DNA from: Burhinus oedicnemus
Taxonomy: Eukaryota; Chordata; Aves; Charadriiformes; Burhinidae
Assembly (NCBI GenBank): GCA_008921705.1
Contig: VFFE01007214.1
Location: 1 to 64,000, forward strand
Length of the DNA: 64,000 bases
Reading direction: 5' to 3'
Made by a program: the position numbers and the translations under genes. Under the pieces are notes generated by a model. The model did not search any database. It was not told the DNA's origin and was given only the letters and a program-made list of their open reading frames with translations. Below, piece by piece: positions 37,661-64,000 of the stretch; within the stretch, counting starts at the first letter, position 1, and the number at the start of each line of letters is the position of its first letter.

Positions 37661-39388
37661 GCAAGGGGCTGATCCCGGCGGAGGCTCTGCAGCACTGGCA
37701 GGAGGTTTGCTGCTCTTGGCAGGAAAAAGCATTCTGGTTCACAAACATCAATCTGGCATGGGACATGTGTGCGGGCACAGCCCCCAGAGAGCAGCCGGAG
37801 TCCTTCGTGCTCCTACCTCCTTCCTCCCACTGCCGCAAATGGATGTTAACTTCCCTGGATTTGCTCTCAGCCTTGCTGGGTTTTAGCTGGGCTTTTAGGA
37901 GGAGCAGCAGGAACCACCCCAGCATGCTGGCTCCATGCAGGTCCCACCAGGCCATGGTGGTTTTGGCATATGCAAAAGTGAAATAAAAGCCCCAGTCTCC
38001 AGAGAGCTAGCCAGCCGAGAGTGGATGAACGTTCACGTTAATGTGTAATTAATGTGCAGTTCTGGCTCCAGTTCTTTTGGCAGCGCAGAGTTAATTACAA
38101 GTGAACTGTAAAGCATTGCACATGGATTTTATTTGCTGCCTTATTAGTGGCATCTGTTCTGCCAGCAAAATGTCTCAGCTGTTTGCCCTAGTTCAAGGAA
38201 ACCAGAAGAACTCATTGCATAGATGGCCCATGCTAACTTACATGCTTTGGCTGGAAAGCCAGCTAAAGGCTGTCATCGCGCCACCGAATTTTCCTTTGGT
38301 TGTTGGTTTCATGCGTCACTCCAGCACCTGAGCTCATCGTAGCATGAAGCAGGGCACAGAGCTTCAGCCCCAGACCGGAAGGATGTGCCTGTGTTTGAGA
38401 ACCAGCAACACCTCTCTCCCCAGCCCTCTCCCGGCACTGCCCCATGATCTTTTACAGTCTTCTCCAGCAAGAGCCATCGGGGGTGGCCGGGGCCCAGTGC
38501 TGCAGGACCCTCAGCTTGCTCCGAGCCACAGTCACCTGGGCTGCCTGGCATACCTGCTGCTGAGCCACAACCGGCCAAATCACTTGCTGCTGCGGCACCC
38601 ACTGCCTTGGCTGCCTTCCTGGCTTGGTTTTGTTGCTTAGCGCGTTTCCTGGGGAAGATGAACGCTGGTTTTGTTAAGCGAATTTTGTGGCAAATGCAAG
38701 TTAAGTGGCTGCAAATCCAGTAGAGAAGCCACTTCATTTAGGGCACGGAGCATAACAGGAGGAGGAGAGCACCTGAAAGGGGGAGGTGGGAAGCAACAGC
38801 CAAAAGTGTGACATTGAGGTTCCTCACCTGGGGGTTGTGTTAAAAAAATTCACACCTGGCCTATGCAGACCGAGGCGAGAGGCTGGGATGCAAAGCATAG
38901 AATTACAAGGGTAAATATTTATTCATGCGCATGAGGTGTCACAGCCAAATTGGGGCACCTGAATGTGGTTTTACACAGGGTTCCCATACCGTTCAAGCAG
39001 TCAGGTACAACACGTCTCAACTGATCACTAACACCCATGGTAGCAATTGCTAATCCCAGTAAAACTTTGCAAAGCCACTCTATTTCTGCAGCATTCTTGC
39101 TGCTTGTCTATTGATCCAGGCGTCCCTGGAGTCAGTCTTGCTAGAGTTACTGACCCATGATGCCTGACAATGCTGGGAAGGTTTCAAAGGCGTGTCAGAG
39201 GGGCTGGGATGCTGGCGCTAACGTGGTTGTCCCAGGGATAAAGCTGTCCTTTATCCTTCATGGAGAGCTCTAAGCTTCCCAGAAGGAAAGTCCTTCTTTC
39301 CAGGGCCAGGCTGTCCTTTAACTGGTTTTACTTAAGCATGAACAATACCAAAGTCTCCAGTAGAATGCCACTACCTTATCACATCATG

Positions 39389-39440
39389 GTGATATATAAC
39401 TAATATATGTATTTTATATATATATATAAAAATAAAATTA
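39389..39440. repeat. AT-rich low-complexity tract
   Basis: Repeated TATA runs and ATAAAATAAAA-like sequence. Confidence 0.8.
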
Positions 39441-40519
39441 ATGCATTTTCAGACTATAAAGACTGATTGAAATTGAGAGTTAGTGATTTTTCATCACGCT
39501 TTGCCAAGCCTCCATCAGAGCTGCCAGGCTGCTGCTCCTTTCCAGCAGCATCCGTGTGCCGGGCTCTGGCTGTCCCCCGAGCAGCCCCTGCTCGTGACAC
39601 CTGCCAAGAGGGGCTCGGGCGCGAGGGTCTCTCCCCATGTGGGGCTGTTGGCTGCGGGAGGCCACGTGCGCCGAGGCTGTGGGTGGAAGTCGCTGCTGGG
39701 GGTGGCGGGGAGCGTGACTCAGCCACTCGAGCAAACTCGGGGCTTTGCCTGGGCACTGCGGCTTCTTGTCGGGGACGGCTTCTGCAGCCTGATTTGCTGG
39801 GAGGCTGCCAGCCGCCCTGCCATCTCCTCCTCTCTGCAGGCAGCTTGCAGGCAGCTCTGCCCTATTCTCTGTTCATCACCTGCATCTCCTGTGACAAAAT
39901 TACCAGCCGGAAGAGAGGGACACAGGGCTGAATCCCTATGACAGGCATGGAGCAGAGGAGCTGGTGATGCAGCCAGAGGATGCTGCGGGGAAGGTACAGG
40001 CAGCCTCGCTGAGGGTCGTGCCGGCGGAGGGGCAGGGGGGCGAGTGTGGTTCACAGGCGGTGTTCCAGGCTTTACACCCCTGTCCCCATGGGCTCTGTGA
40101 CCACCCAGAGGTGACCTGAGCCCCCAGGGTGAGGGGCCCTGTGCTGCAGCACCCCCCTCCCATGGTGCTTGCCAAGCGCATGCTGCCAGAGAGGCTCTGC
40201 CCTTGACCCCAGAGCCCTTAAGGACAGACATTCTGGGTGTTTTGTCAGCTGTTCACCCCAGGGTGCCCATGGGGGACCTGGTGTGAGAGCCCTTCCTGCA
40301 TGGGCTGCTTGTGGCCATGCCCTGGACCCCCACCAGCCTGCCCTGCCTGACCCGGGGGGGCCAGGGACAAGAATTAAGGGTGTATTTGACCTTATTTAGA
40401 CAGCTCTTGCTCAAGCAATTAGATCTGCCAGGTGTTATGCTGATGCAGAAAGACAGCCTGTCAAAAACCTGGCTCCTAAGGTCAGGTCGGTGGCGCTGTG
40501 TACTTCCCGGGGGGAGCCT

Positions 40520-40575
40520 GGGAAGGGTGATCTTAAAGGTCTTTTCCAACCTAAACAATTCTATTATTCTATGAG
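40520..40575 (+). repeat. CR1 LINE 3' end, short fragment
   Basis: 'ggtcttttccaacctaaaca' followed by 'attctattattctatgag' is the CR1 terminal block and octamer tail. Confidence 0.85.
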
Positions 40576-41463
40576 ACTGACAAAAGGGCTGTTCCTCACT
40601 GCTCCCTGCCTGTAGCAGTGCTGAGCCTGGGGGAAGGGGACATGAAGGAAACACCGTGGTAGCCACAATTTTGCTTGTCCTCCCTGAGGGCCCCCCGCCC
40701 TTCAGTGTGATGCAGAGTTTGGTTTGCAGAAAGGCAGCCAAAATCCTCATTAAGCACAGGCCTGCTGACCCCACCAGCGCCTTACCTAAGTGCTATGCTT
40801 CCTCCATTATCTCATCACAGCTCCCCTGAGAGGACACCATTCCCCTTGGAGCCCCAGAGACACCCAGGAGCTTTTCCACCCTTGCTCCAGCAGCTGAGCC
40901 ATTCAGGAGCTCAGCAATGGGGGCTGTAAGCCTTTGGGAGGGCTGGGGAGTTTTGCAGCCCCCGCTCTGCAGCACACCTCTATGCACCTCGGTTTTAGCT
41001 CTGGGCTCTCAAGGGGACCTTCACGGGGGGCACAAGACCCCTGAGGGAGGAGTGCCCTGTCTCTGTGCTGATATGGATTTTCCACGCGGGGCCATGCTTG
41101 GGCTGCTTGCACGGGAGACCTGGTTTCTGCTCTCCCTGCTGCTAGAAATACTGCAGGTGCCTGCAGCAGAGGGCAAGGGAGGAGAACTGCGGGCTGGGGG
41201 ACGGACCAAGCAGCAGAACAGGCGGGCCACTAGAGGTGCTGGCAGGCAGAGCCTGGTGGGGTCCATTTTCGGAGCCTGACAGGCTCCCTGGGGCAGCATG
41301 GTGCACACTGAGGCTTGTTCACCACCCGCGTGGCCCCTGTGTCAGGACCGTGGCGAGGGTCCAGCAGGTTTCCTATGGGCTTCTCTCCACCCAGAGAATG
41401 ATGGACAGGACACCCCAGTGCTTTAAGTCCATGGGTATCCACCTTCTTTTCTGCTGTGCTCAG

Positions 41464-58118
<16,655 letters not shown>

Positions 58119-59360
58119 GTCCTCAAGCACAGGCCAGGGCTCCTGCTGCCCCAGACCAGGTTCTGGTGGGGACCTGCAGCTCTACCACAGCTCACCTGTG
58201 AGACTATGAGCAGCTACTGGAGACTACGTACTTTGGTTGCCTCTGTGAACGTACATTGCAGGTCTCTGGGAGGAAAACTGTCCCCTCCCCAGCAGCCAGG
58301 GGCAGGGGCTGCCTGGGCAGTGCCTACGCAGCATCCTGGTCACCTGAGCCACCAAGCTCAGCCCCAGCGTGTCTCTCGGTACTTCTACATCAGCCACAGC
58401 ACTAGGGCTTGGGCCAAGCAGAGCCACAGGGCTCTTCCTGCTAGGTGTTCCTCCTCTCAGCTCCCACCTGCTCTTTGCTTTGGTGTGGGCTCTGGGGACT
58501 TGCCAGCCCCAGCTACCCCTCCACCCAGGATACCCACCAGGCACCTCTGTTCCTGCTCTGTGCCCTGGCAGCCCCACTGCCACAGCTCCCAGAGGATTGC
58601 TCTGGAGAAGGCTTGGGGTCTTCTGCACCTAAAGCTCCTGACTACTCTGCAAGTCACTCCTGTGGCAGCTGTCCCCCTATCTCTGGTTGCCTCAGACCCA
58701 ACAACATGGTCCTGAGCTGTGATCCAGCACTTCTGAAGGTGTGAGCAGCTCTTGGCTTATATACCTATGGTTTCATAGCTACACACAGGTCCACCCCCCA
58801 TGTCCCATACTGTAACATGATCCTGCGTGGGTATGCTGAGCAGAGTCTTGTAGCTGAACTCCTTCCCTCTGTCTGAGCCAAGGCACCAGCTAAATGTCAC
58901 CTGCCTGTCCCATCCCCTTGTGCACATGGACAGAAAGGGGCAGCTTGCTGGACCCAGGTGATCCATGCTCTGTGGTCCCTTGGGCAGGTAGGGACAGGAG
59001 AGAGGACATCAGTTTGTCCATCCCATTCATCTCTGCTCTTAAGAGGTCCTTCACTCGCCTTTTCTGTTGCCTGCCATGGGGAGAACAAGGCACAGTGGAG
59101 ACATTTCTCGATAGCTCGGAACAGCCCCATGGTGCCATATTATGCCTGGGACTGCTCAAGGAGGGATTTCAGTTCCCCCACCCTCTCCTGATGGATCAGA
59201 CACTGGCCAGCCAGAGCTGTTCTTCCCACACCAGTGGCCATCACAGCACAACTGCAGTTTCACCAGTGATGCACTGGGGCTTGGCAAGGCGGGGTGGGGG
59301 GCATGCCCGTCTGGCAATTTACTCAACCCAGCTCAATAAACCATGTATTAAATAACCAAA
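58119..59360 (+). other. TRPM2: TRPM2 3' UTR (probable)
   Basis: No conserved coding sequence. Begins at the TRPM2 stop and runs to the AATAAA at 59335-59340. A shorter 3' UTR cannot be excluded. Confidence 0.6.
59335..59340 (+). terminator. TRPM2 polyadenylation signal
   Basis: AATAAA, with a T/G-rich stretch about 25-50 bp downstream. It is the first canonical hexamer noticed after the stop codon at 58118. Confidence 0.65.
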
Positions 59361-59799
59361 GGCTGGTGGTCTGTTATGGCTGTTTCATCAGGGGCTCTTC
59401 CTGGAGGCCATGCCTGGAGCACATTTCCAGGATGAGCCCAGTTTGAACGTTCCTGCCCCGAGTCTTGTTGCACAAACTCACTTTGCTTGCAGACTCACCC
59501 CGCAGTGCTGGTTGCAGAGATGACTTGACAGGTTTGGCGTCAATGTGAGGAGCTGCTGGAAAGCAAGGCGGTGGCACAGAACCTTCTCCCGTCGCTCTTG
59601 GTCTGCTTGATGTCTGCTCGTGGTCTCCTATCGCGGCTGAGAGCCCGCGTGGGCGCAGGGAGGGCCAGGCCGAGGGCATGGCTGGGGAGGGCAGAGGCGA
59701 TCCTGCCTTACAGCAGCTGATAAAGATTCTAGACCCGCAGCCCCGCACCGGCGAGCAGCGACCACGGCCTAAGAAGAATTGCTGATACCTAATTAGCAT
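59361..59799. other. Spacer between TRPM2 and LRRC3
   Basis: No gene, RNA or repeat recognised; C+G and CpG content rise toward 59800. Confidence 0.6.
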
Positions 59800-60200
59800 C
59801 ACTCAATTACAGCGCGAAAGGGCTCCGCGCGGCTGCTCGCCCGCAGCACCGCTGGCTCTGCTGCCCGGGTGTCCCCACCGCCCTGCTCCGGCCGCCTCCT
59901 TGCCCGGACCGCCCCGCGCTGCCACAGGCCCCGATCCCCCCCCGCCTCCCGCCTCACGTCTCCCCCGCCCCGGCCCCGCCCGGTGCCGCCGAGACGCGGC
60001 CCGCCCGTCCACGGGGCCCCGGCGGCGGCAGCCGCAGCAACAGGTGGGGACGGCGCCGGGGCCGCGGCGAAGCCCGATCGCGGCCGAGCCGCCGCGCCCC
60101 GCCCCGCCGGAGCCTAACTGAAGCGGAACCGGTAAGGGACCCCCCCCCCGGGACTCCGTGGCGGTGGGGGGCGGTTCTGCGGACGCAGCCCCGGCTCCCT
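59800..60200 (+). promoter_or_regulatory. CpG island, likely LRRC3 promoter and first exon
   Basis: Dense CpG and C/G runs. A good donor, ACCG/GTAAGGG, at 60131/60132 suggests a non-coding first exon ending at 60131, spliced to an acceptor near 61567 (TTTCCTCCAG). The transcription start is not determinable. Confidence 0.65.
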
Positions 60201-61567
60201 AAGGCCCTCGCCCGGGAAGGTCCGGCTCCCCAGCTCCCAGGCAGGACGTGAGGGCGGGTCGGGGCTGGGCATCACCCCCGCTGGGGCGGTGGGACGGGGC
60301 GGCTGCGGCCCCTCGGAGCCCTTCCGGGGACGGGAGCAGGCTCGGGCAAGCGGTGGGAACCAGCGCTGCAAAATGCATCCTTCCTTCCACCGGAGGGACT
60401 GGGCTGGCAGACCCCGGCAGCATTTGTAGGGCCAGAGGGATTTCCCAGCAGCGTGACTTCACCTCCGCTGGAAGAGTCCCACACCCTTGGGCAGGTCCAC
60501 GGGCAGCATGCCTCAGGTATGAGCATCCCCCAGGTGGTACCCCGAGGATGCTCATACCTGAGAGATGCTGGTACTTAAAGGATGCTGTTACCAGGGGGAT
60601 GCCATTATCAGAAGGATGCTGGTACCAGAGGGATAACGACTCAGTGCCCAGCTGGTCTCCTAATGAGATCACCATGGACAATTTCATTCCGGGGTGAAAG
60701 GCTCTCTGGGCCTGCCAGGTGTCCCACCCCCCAGCTTCCCCCTCCATGGGGATCTCTTCCCACCTAGCCTGACCAAGGCAGCAGGAGAGGTGTGAGTAGT
60801 ACCACGGGGCAGAGGAAAGACGGTCCACCAGCTTCACCTCCTGCCTCATCCTCAGCAGGGCTGCGGTGGCCCTTGGGGTTTGCAGATCACCCCCTTTACT
60901 GTGATAGTCAGTGGCTCCTCTCTTAAGCTTCAGCCCCTGGAGTCAGGCTATTAAACCATACTCTTTGTTTACTTTAAAAAACAGTCACCTCCAAACTCCT
61001 GTTTTGGCAAAATCCTTGGAAACGTGACTTGTACCACCTCATGGACTGGATGGGGAAAGCAAAAGAAATCCACATCTTGTTATTGAAAAACCCTGTGGTG
61101 ATTAAGCCAGTCTGATGATCCGGGGAGTCCAAATCATCTTTTTTTTCTTCTTTTTTTTTTTTTTAAGACTCGGGGTTGGTGAGACAGGAATTCACTGCTG
61201 CTGTTTTCCAGCAGCAAATCACTGCATCCCTTGTGGAAACTGGCAGCAGGCTGGGGCAGAGGCTCCCAGGCTGTGCCCGTCTCAACACCCCCATCCTGCA
61301 GCACCCTTTGCCTGCCTGGGTGGCCTGTGCCGAGAAGGGGGTGGGAAGGGGTTTTAATCTCTGCAGCTTTATGTCCAGGTATAATTAATCTTAAAACAAA
61401 TTAAGCTGCCCTGGAAAAGACAGTAACCAGCATCATTCCACCCTTTTTTCTGGGCTCCTAAGCCCAGCCTCTCACCATTTTGCCAGGGAACATTATACCT
61501 GAGACGTAAGTGGCATTCCAGGAAATAATGCCATGTCATATTCCCTCCACCCACCAATTTCCTCCAG
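60132..61567 (+). other. Probable LRRC3 5'-UTR intron
   Basis: Contains the 17-bp tandem array with its inverted copy (60512-60630) and a T-rich run (about 61140-61164). No coding sequence recognised. Confidence 0.5.
60512..60630. repeat. 17-bp tandem array (five units) with inverted upstream copy
   Basis: Five consecutive 17-bp units (60546-60630) of the form GGATGCTNNTACCNGAG. The first unit, 60546-60562, is the exact reverse complement of 60512-60528, so a 17-bp-arm hairpin with a 17-nt loop heads the array. Confidence 0.9.
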
Positions 61568-61674
61568 CAATGGGAGAGGCTTTGCAGGAGCGCAGAGGAG
61601 CCACCCTGCTGCCCAGGAGCTGCTGCAGCCACCGGGGAATCGCCAGCAGCCATGCCGAGCTGGCCAGGTGCAAG

Positions 61675-62433
61675 ATGACCCTCAAGACCACGCCAGCAGC
61701 CAGCGTTGCCCAGGCTTTCTTTTGCCTCCTGCTGTGCATCCCCTGGGGCAGCTCCTGCCCCCCGAGCTGCCAGTGCACGGAGCAGGCAGGGTCAAAGGCC
61801 GTCCTCTGCAGCTCCCGGCACTTGGAGGAGATCCCCAAGGACATCCCCAAAGACGCAGTGTTCCTCAAGCTGGACGCTAACAGCATCACCAGGATCCCCA
61901 GCAATGCCTTCAGGCACCTCTCCCAGCTGGAGGAACTCGATCTCTCCAGGAATGCCATTGAGAAGATCGACAGGGCGGCTTTCAAAGGGGTGGCTGCTGG
62001 GCTGCGTACCCTCGACCTCTCCAGCAACCGCATCCGCAGCATCCCCAAGGAGGCCTTGCTGGCACTCAATGCTAAGCTCCGGCTGGCCAACAACCCCTGG
62101 CACTGTGAGTGTGCCTTGCAGGAGGTGTTGTGGGAGGCACGCCTGGACCCCGACTCCGTCCAGGACATCACCTGCCACACGGCCCCGCGTGAGGAGTACG
62201 TGGGCAAGCCACTGCTCCAGGTCCTGGATGCTGGTGTCAACTTCTGCAGCGTGCGTCAGAGGACCACAGACGTAGCCATGTTCATCACCATGTTTGGCTG
62301 GTTCACCATGGTCATTGTCTACGTGATCTGCTACGTCCGGCACAATCGAGAGGACACCTGCAAGCACGTGGACTATCTGAAGCCACTGCCGAGCACCCAG
62401 GGCCATGCAGAAACCACCAGCACTGCCCTGTAG
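61675..62433 (+). CDS. LRRC3: LRRC3, leucine-rich repeat single-pass membrane protein
   Basis: Coding lies in one exon; 252 residues. Order: signal peptide (about 1-27, hydrophobic AFFCLLLCIPWG), cysteine-rich LRR N-cap (CPPSCQC), three leucine-rich repeats (FLKLDANSITRIP, LEELDLSRNAIEKI, LRTLDLSSNRIRSIP), an LRR C-cap (NPWHCECALQEVLWE .. CHTA .. C), a membrane helix at about 200-222 and a short basic tail (RHNRED). This order and the tail match LRRC3 in particular, and TRPM2 is its neighbour in human as well. The molecular role is poorly known. The ATG at 61675 (A at -3) gives a signal peptide of normal size. An in-frame ATG at 61570, just after the likely acceptor and also in good context, would add 35 residues before it. 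Confidence 0.95.
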   Translation: MTLKTTPAASVAQAFFCLLLCIPWGSSCPPSCQCTEQAGSKAVLCSSRHLEEIPKDIPKDAVFLKLDANSITRIPSNAFRHLSQLEELDLSRNAIEKIDRAAFKGVAAGLRTLDLSSNRIRSIPKEALLALNAKLRLANNPWHCECALQEVLWEARLDPDSVQDITCHTAPREEYVGKPLLQVLDAGVNFCSVRQRTTDVAMFITMFGWFTMVIVYVICYVRHNREDTCKHVDYLKPLPSTQGHAETTSTAL

Positions 62434-63030
62434 CGCAGGATTGGGGTGCCCTGTTCCCAGCTTCTTTGCAGGGAGCCAGTGGCAACCTGGTGGGCTTCAA
62501 AGCTTCTCTGTGGGATTTTCCAGTGCTTGCTCTGGTCCTGCAAGTGGGTGCCACTGACTTCGCCCCTCCCCAGTGATGCTGGACTGAAAATGAGCAAATG
62601 ACATGGGTGAGAGATGCCAGGGACACCCCACGCAGCCCCGTGTATGGAGCCCAGGTTCCCAGGGAGGAACACCCCCCAAGCAGACCCCTCCTTCCCTGCC
62701 AGAGCTGGGCTTGCAGGGAAAGCAGCCCCAGCCACGTGCTCGCAGTCCACATGGTTTGGAGAGAACAAGCCCCTGGGGAGGCAGATAAGGGTGGGGGCTC
62801 TTGTGGGGCCAAGAGGTCCCCAGAGCCTGGGGTGCAGAGGGATGGGTGGTGGCTCTGTGCAGCAGGGTCACCTTGTCCTGGCTCCAGTGAGGGACCTGCC
62901 TTGAAGAGAGCAGGACATCGGCCCCAGCCCCTGCGCAGCATCTCAGCAGCCTCTGCCTGCCACCAGCAACCTGGGGGTGACCTCCCAAACCTTTAATTTC
63001 TCAATAAAGCCCCGCATGTAGGAAAAGCCC
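62434..63030 (+). other. LRRC3: LRRC3 3' UTR
   Basis: Follows the TAG at 62431-62433 and ends after AATAAA at 63003-63008. Open frames on both strands here show no recognisable family. Confidence 0.75.
63003..63008 (+). terminator. LRRC3 polyadenylation signal
   Basis: AATAAA within TTCTCAATAAAGCC, 570 bp after the stop codon. Confidence 0.8.
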
Positions 63031-64000
63031 TCCAGGTTTGCACTGCACTGGGAGCCGGCCATCCGGGGAGGGCAGTGGTGCTCGATGGGGTTGCGCTTGT
63101 TCTAATTCAATCTCTCCCAAAGCAGGCAAGCCTAAATTCAATGTACCAGCTCAACTCCCATTAGGTTACAACCCCTCCATCATCACCCCAGCCTGCCTCA
63201 AGCAGGGGCCAGCTGGCCAAATGGTGCCTCTGCATCTCGTCTGGTTCGTCTTGCCTTATCTTGCCCTTCCTTAGGGCCGAATTAGGGACGCTGCTCGTGG
63301 CTAAGCGCCATGGAAGCAAATCAAGTTCTGCCTTCTTTCACAAGCAAGACATGGTCCTTCCTGGCAGAGACAGCTGCAGCTGTGGCTGGGCTGGGGGAGG
63401 AGGGAGGTTTGCAGGGGCTGCCCACGGTGGCTCTCCCAGGCCTGGACCCTGGGATGGCTCAGGCTGTGTCACCCCCAGCCCCTTCTTGGGGGGCTGGCAT
63501 CTCCTGTGGACTCCCCAGCGCCAGGGTGGGTGGCCCAGCCCTAGTGGGAAATCTGGGGCCAGGGAAGGCTGAGTGATGCTCTGGGCCAGTTGGGAGAGGT
63601 GGAGGGTCCTGGGTTGGGGGAGGTGAAGGGGCACCCTCACCCCAACACCTCACTGTGCTCAGGGCCACCTTGTCCCTATGGCCACCGACATGGCCCCATC
63701 TCGCTTGGGGGTGGCTTGTTGAGTGGAGGGAAGCCTCTGCCATGGGTAGAGCAGCTTGGGTACTCGCAGCTTGCGCATGGGATGAAGGCTGGGTGCACAC
63801 AGTTTATTAGAGCTCTAGTTAAGCAAAAGAGTTCCACAGACAAAGGCAAGGAAAAGAAAAGGGGCCACACTTTCATCTGGAGCAGTTTGGGGTCTTTCCC
63901 ATCCCCATGGTAGCTGGACTTGTCCCAATGCACAGCAGGTTTGCTTGGGTGTTGCTAACCTCATGCAAAGGGGTGCAAGGACCGGCGTCGGTCCCTATAC
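63031..64000. other. Right-edge region, no gene recognised
   Basis: Nothing conserved was recognised. On the minus strand an AATAAA (63801-63806 as TTTATT on plus) is followed by T/G-bearing sequence. It could end a convergent gene located beyond the window. In human, TSPEAR lies next to LRRC3 on the opposite strand, but no TSPEAR coding sequence is visible here. Confidence 0.35.

Larger units (their letters stand above)
34141..41463. other. Intergenic region between THAP4 and TRPM2
   Basis: No conserved gene recognised. Contains a 32-bp tandem repeat (35517-35643), CR1 pieces (37411-37660 and 40520-40575), an AT-rich tract (39389-39440) and a moderately CpG-rich segment (about 39530-39790), which might be an upstream TRPM2 promoter. 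Around 38800-39340 a minus-strand AATAAA (38918-38923) sits in sequence that could be an LTR; I cannot confirm it. Open frames of 150-240 codons at 35300-37500 look like composition effects. Confidence 0.5.

Noticed and set aside
37485..37955. Minus-strand open frame of 156 codons
   Set aside because: Its C-terminal part is translated CR1 ORF2 tail; it is a truncated retrotransposon piece, not a host gene.
38800..39340. Possible minus-strand LTR with AATAAA at 38918-38923
   Set aside because: Neither LTR ends nor a target-site duplication nor a second copy could be identified.
39454..39941. Overlapping frames of about 150 codons as an upstream TRPM2 exon
   Set aside because: No similarity to TRPM2 and no convincing donor linked to the 41464 acceptor; kept only as a possible promoter region.
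62497..62996. Frames of 96-209 codons after LRRC3 on both strands
   Set aside because: They lie in the LRRC3 3' UTR, overlap each other on opposite strands and match nothing known.

Overview
The window is nuclear DNA of a bird. It has multi-exon vertebrate genes with GT-AG introns, CpG-island promoters, several fragments of the CR1 retrotransposon with its avian 3' end (the ATTCTATG-type octamer tail), and an avian-type ERVL-like LTR remnant. Species cannot be told from the sequence. Exons were found by reading protein similarity against remembered vertebrate orthologues, and every junction was checked for splice signals and reading phase.

Layout. (1) 1-13488, minus strand: the 5' half of ATG4B, the cysteine protease that processes and de-lipidates LC3/GABARAP in autophagy. 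Seven coding exons are present; the rest lies off the left edge. (2) 13490-14296: a CpG-rich region between the divergent start codons of ATG4B and THAP4, which are only 809 bp apart. It carries repeated YY1-like/GTACGG sites. (3) 14297-33920, plus strand: THAP4, complete in six coding exons (575 codons before the stop), with an N-terminal THAP zinc finger and a C-terminal nitrobindin-type heme domain. (4) 34140-41463: intergenic, with CR1 pieces and a tandem repeat, and no gene I can support. (5) 41536-58118, plus strand: TRPM2, complete in 32 coding exons (1504 codons before the stop), the ADP-ribose- and Ca2+-gated cation channel with a C-terminal NUDT9-homology domain. (6) 59800-63030, plus strand: LRRC3, a small single-coding-exon leucine-rich-repeat membrane protein with its own CpG-island promoter. 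(7) 63030-64000: no gene seen; a minus-strand polyadenylation signal may mark the end of the next gene.

The four genes do not form a pathway. ATG4B and THAP4 are also neighbours in human (2q37), and TRPM2 and LRRC3 are neighbours in human (21q22.3). The window therefore spans a junction between two conserved synteny blocks. Both long genes on the left have large AT-richer introns. TRPM2 and LRRC3 sit in compact GC-rich DNA with short introns.

I did not find an undescribed enzymatic or defence system. The items most worth a second look are a perfect 39-bp inverted repeat in a THAP4 intron, the repeated composite motif in the ATG4B/THAP4 promoter, a GC-AG first coding intron in TRPM2, a roughly 155-bp duplicated segment in two TRPM2 introns, and a 17-bp tandem array with an inverted copy upstream of LRRC3.
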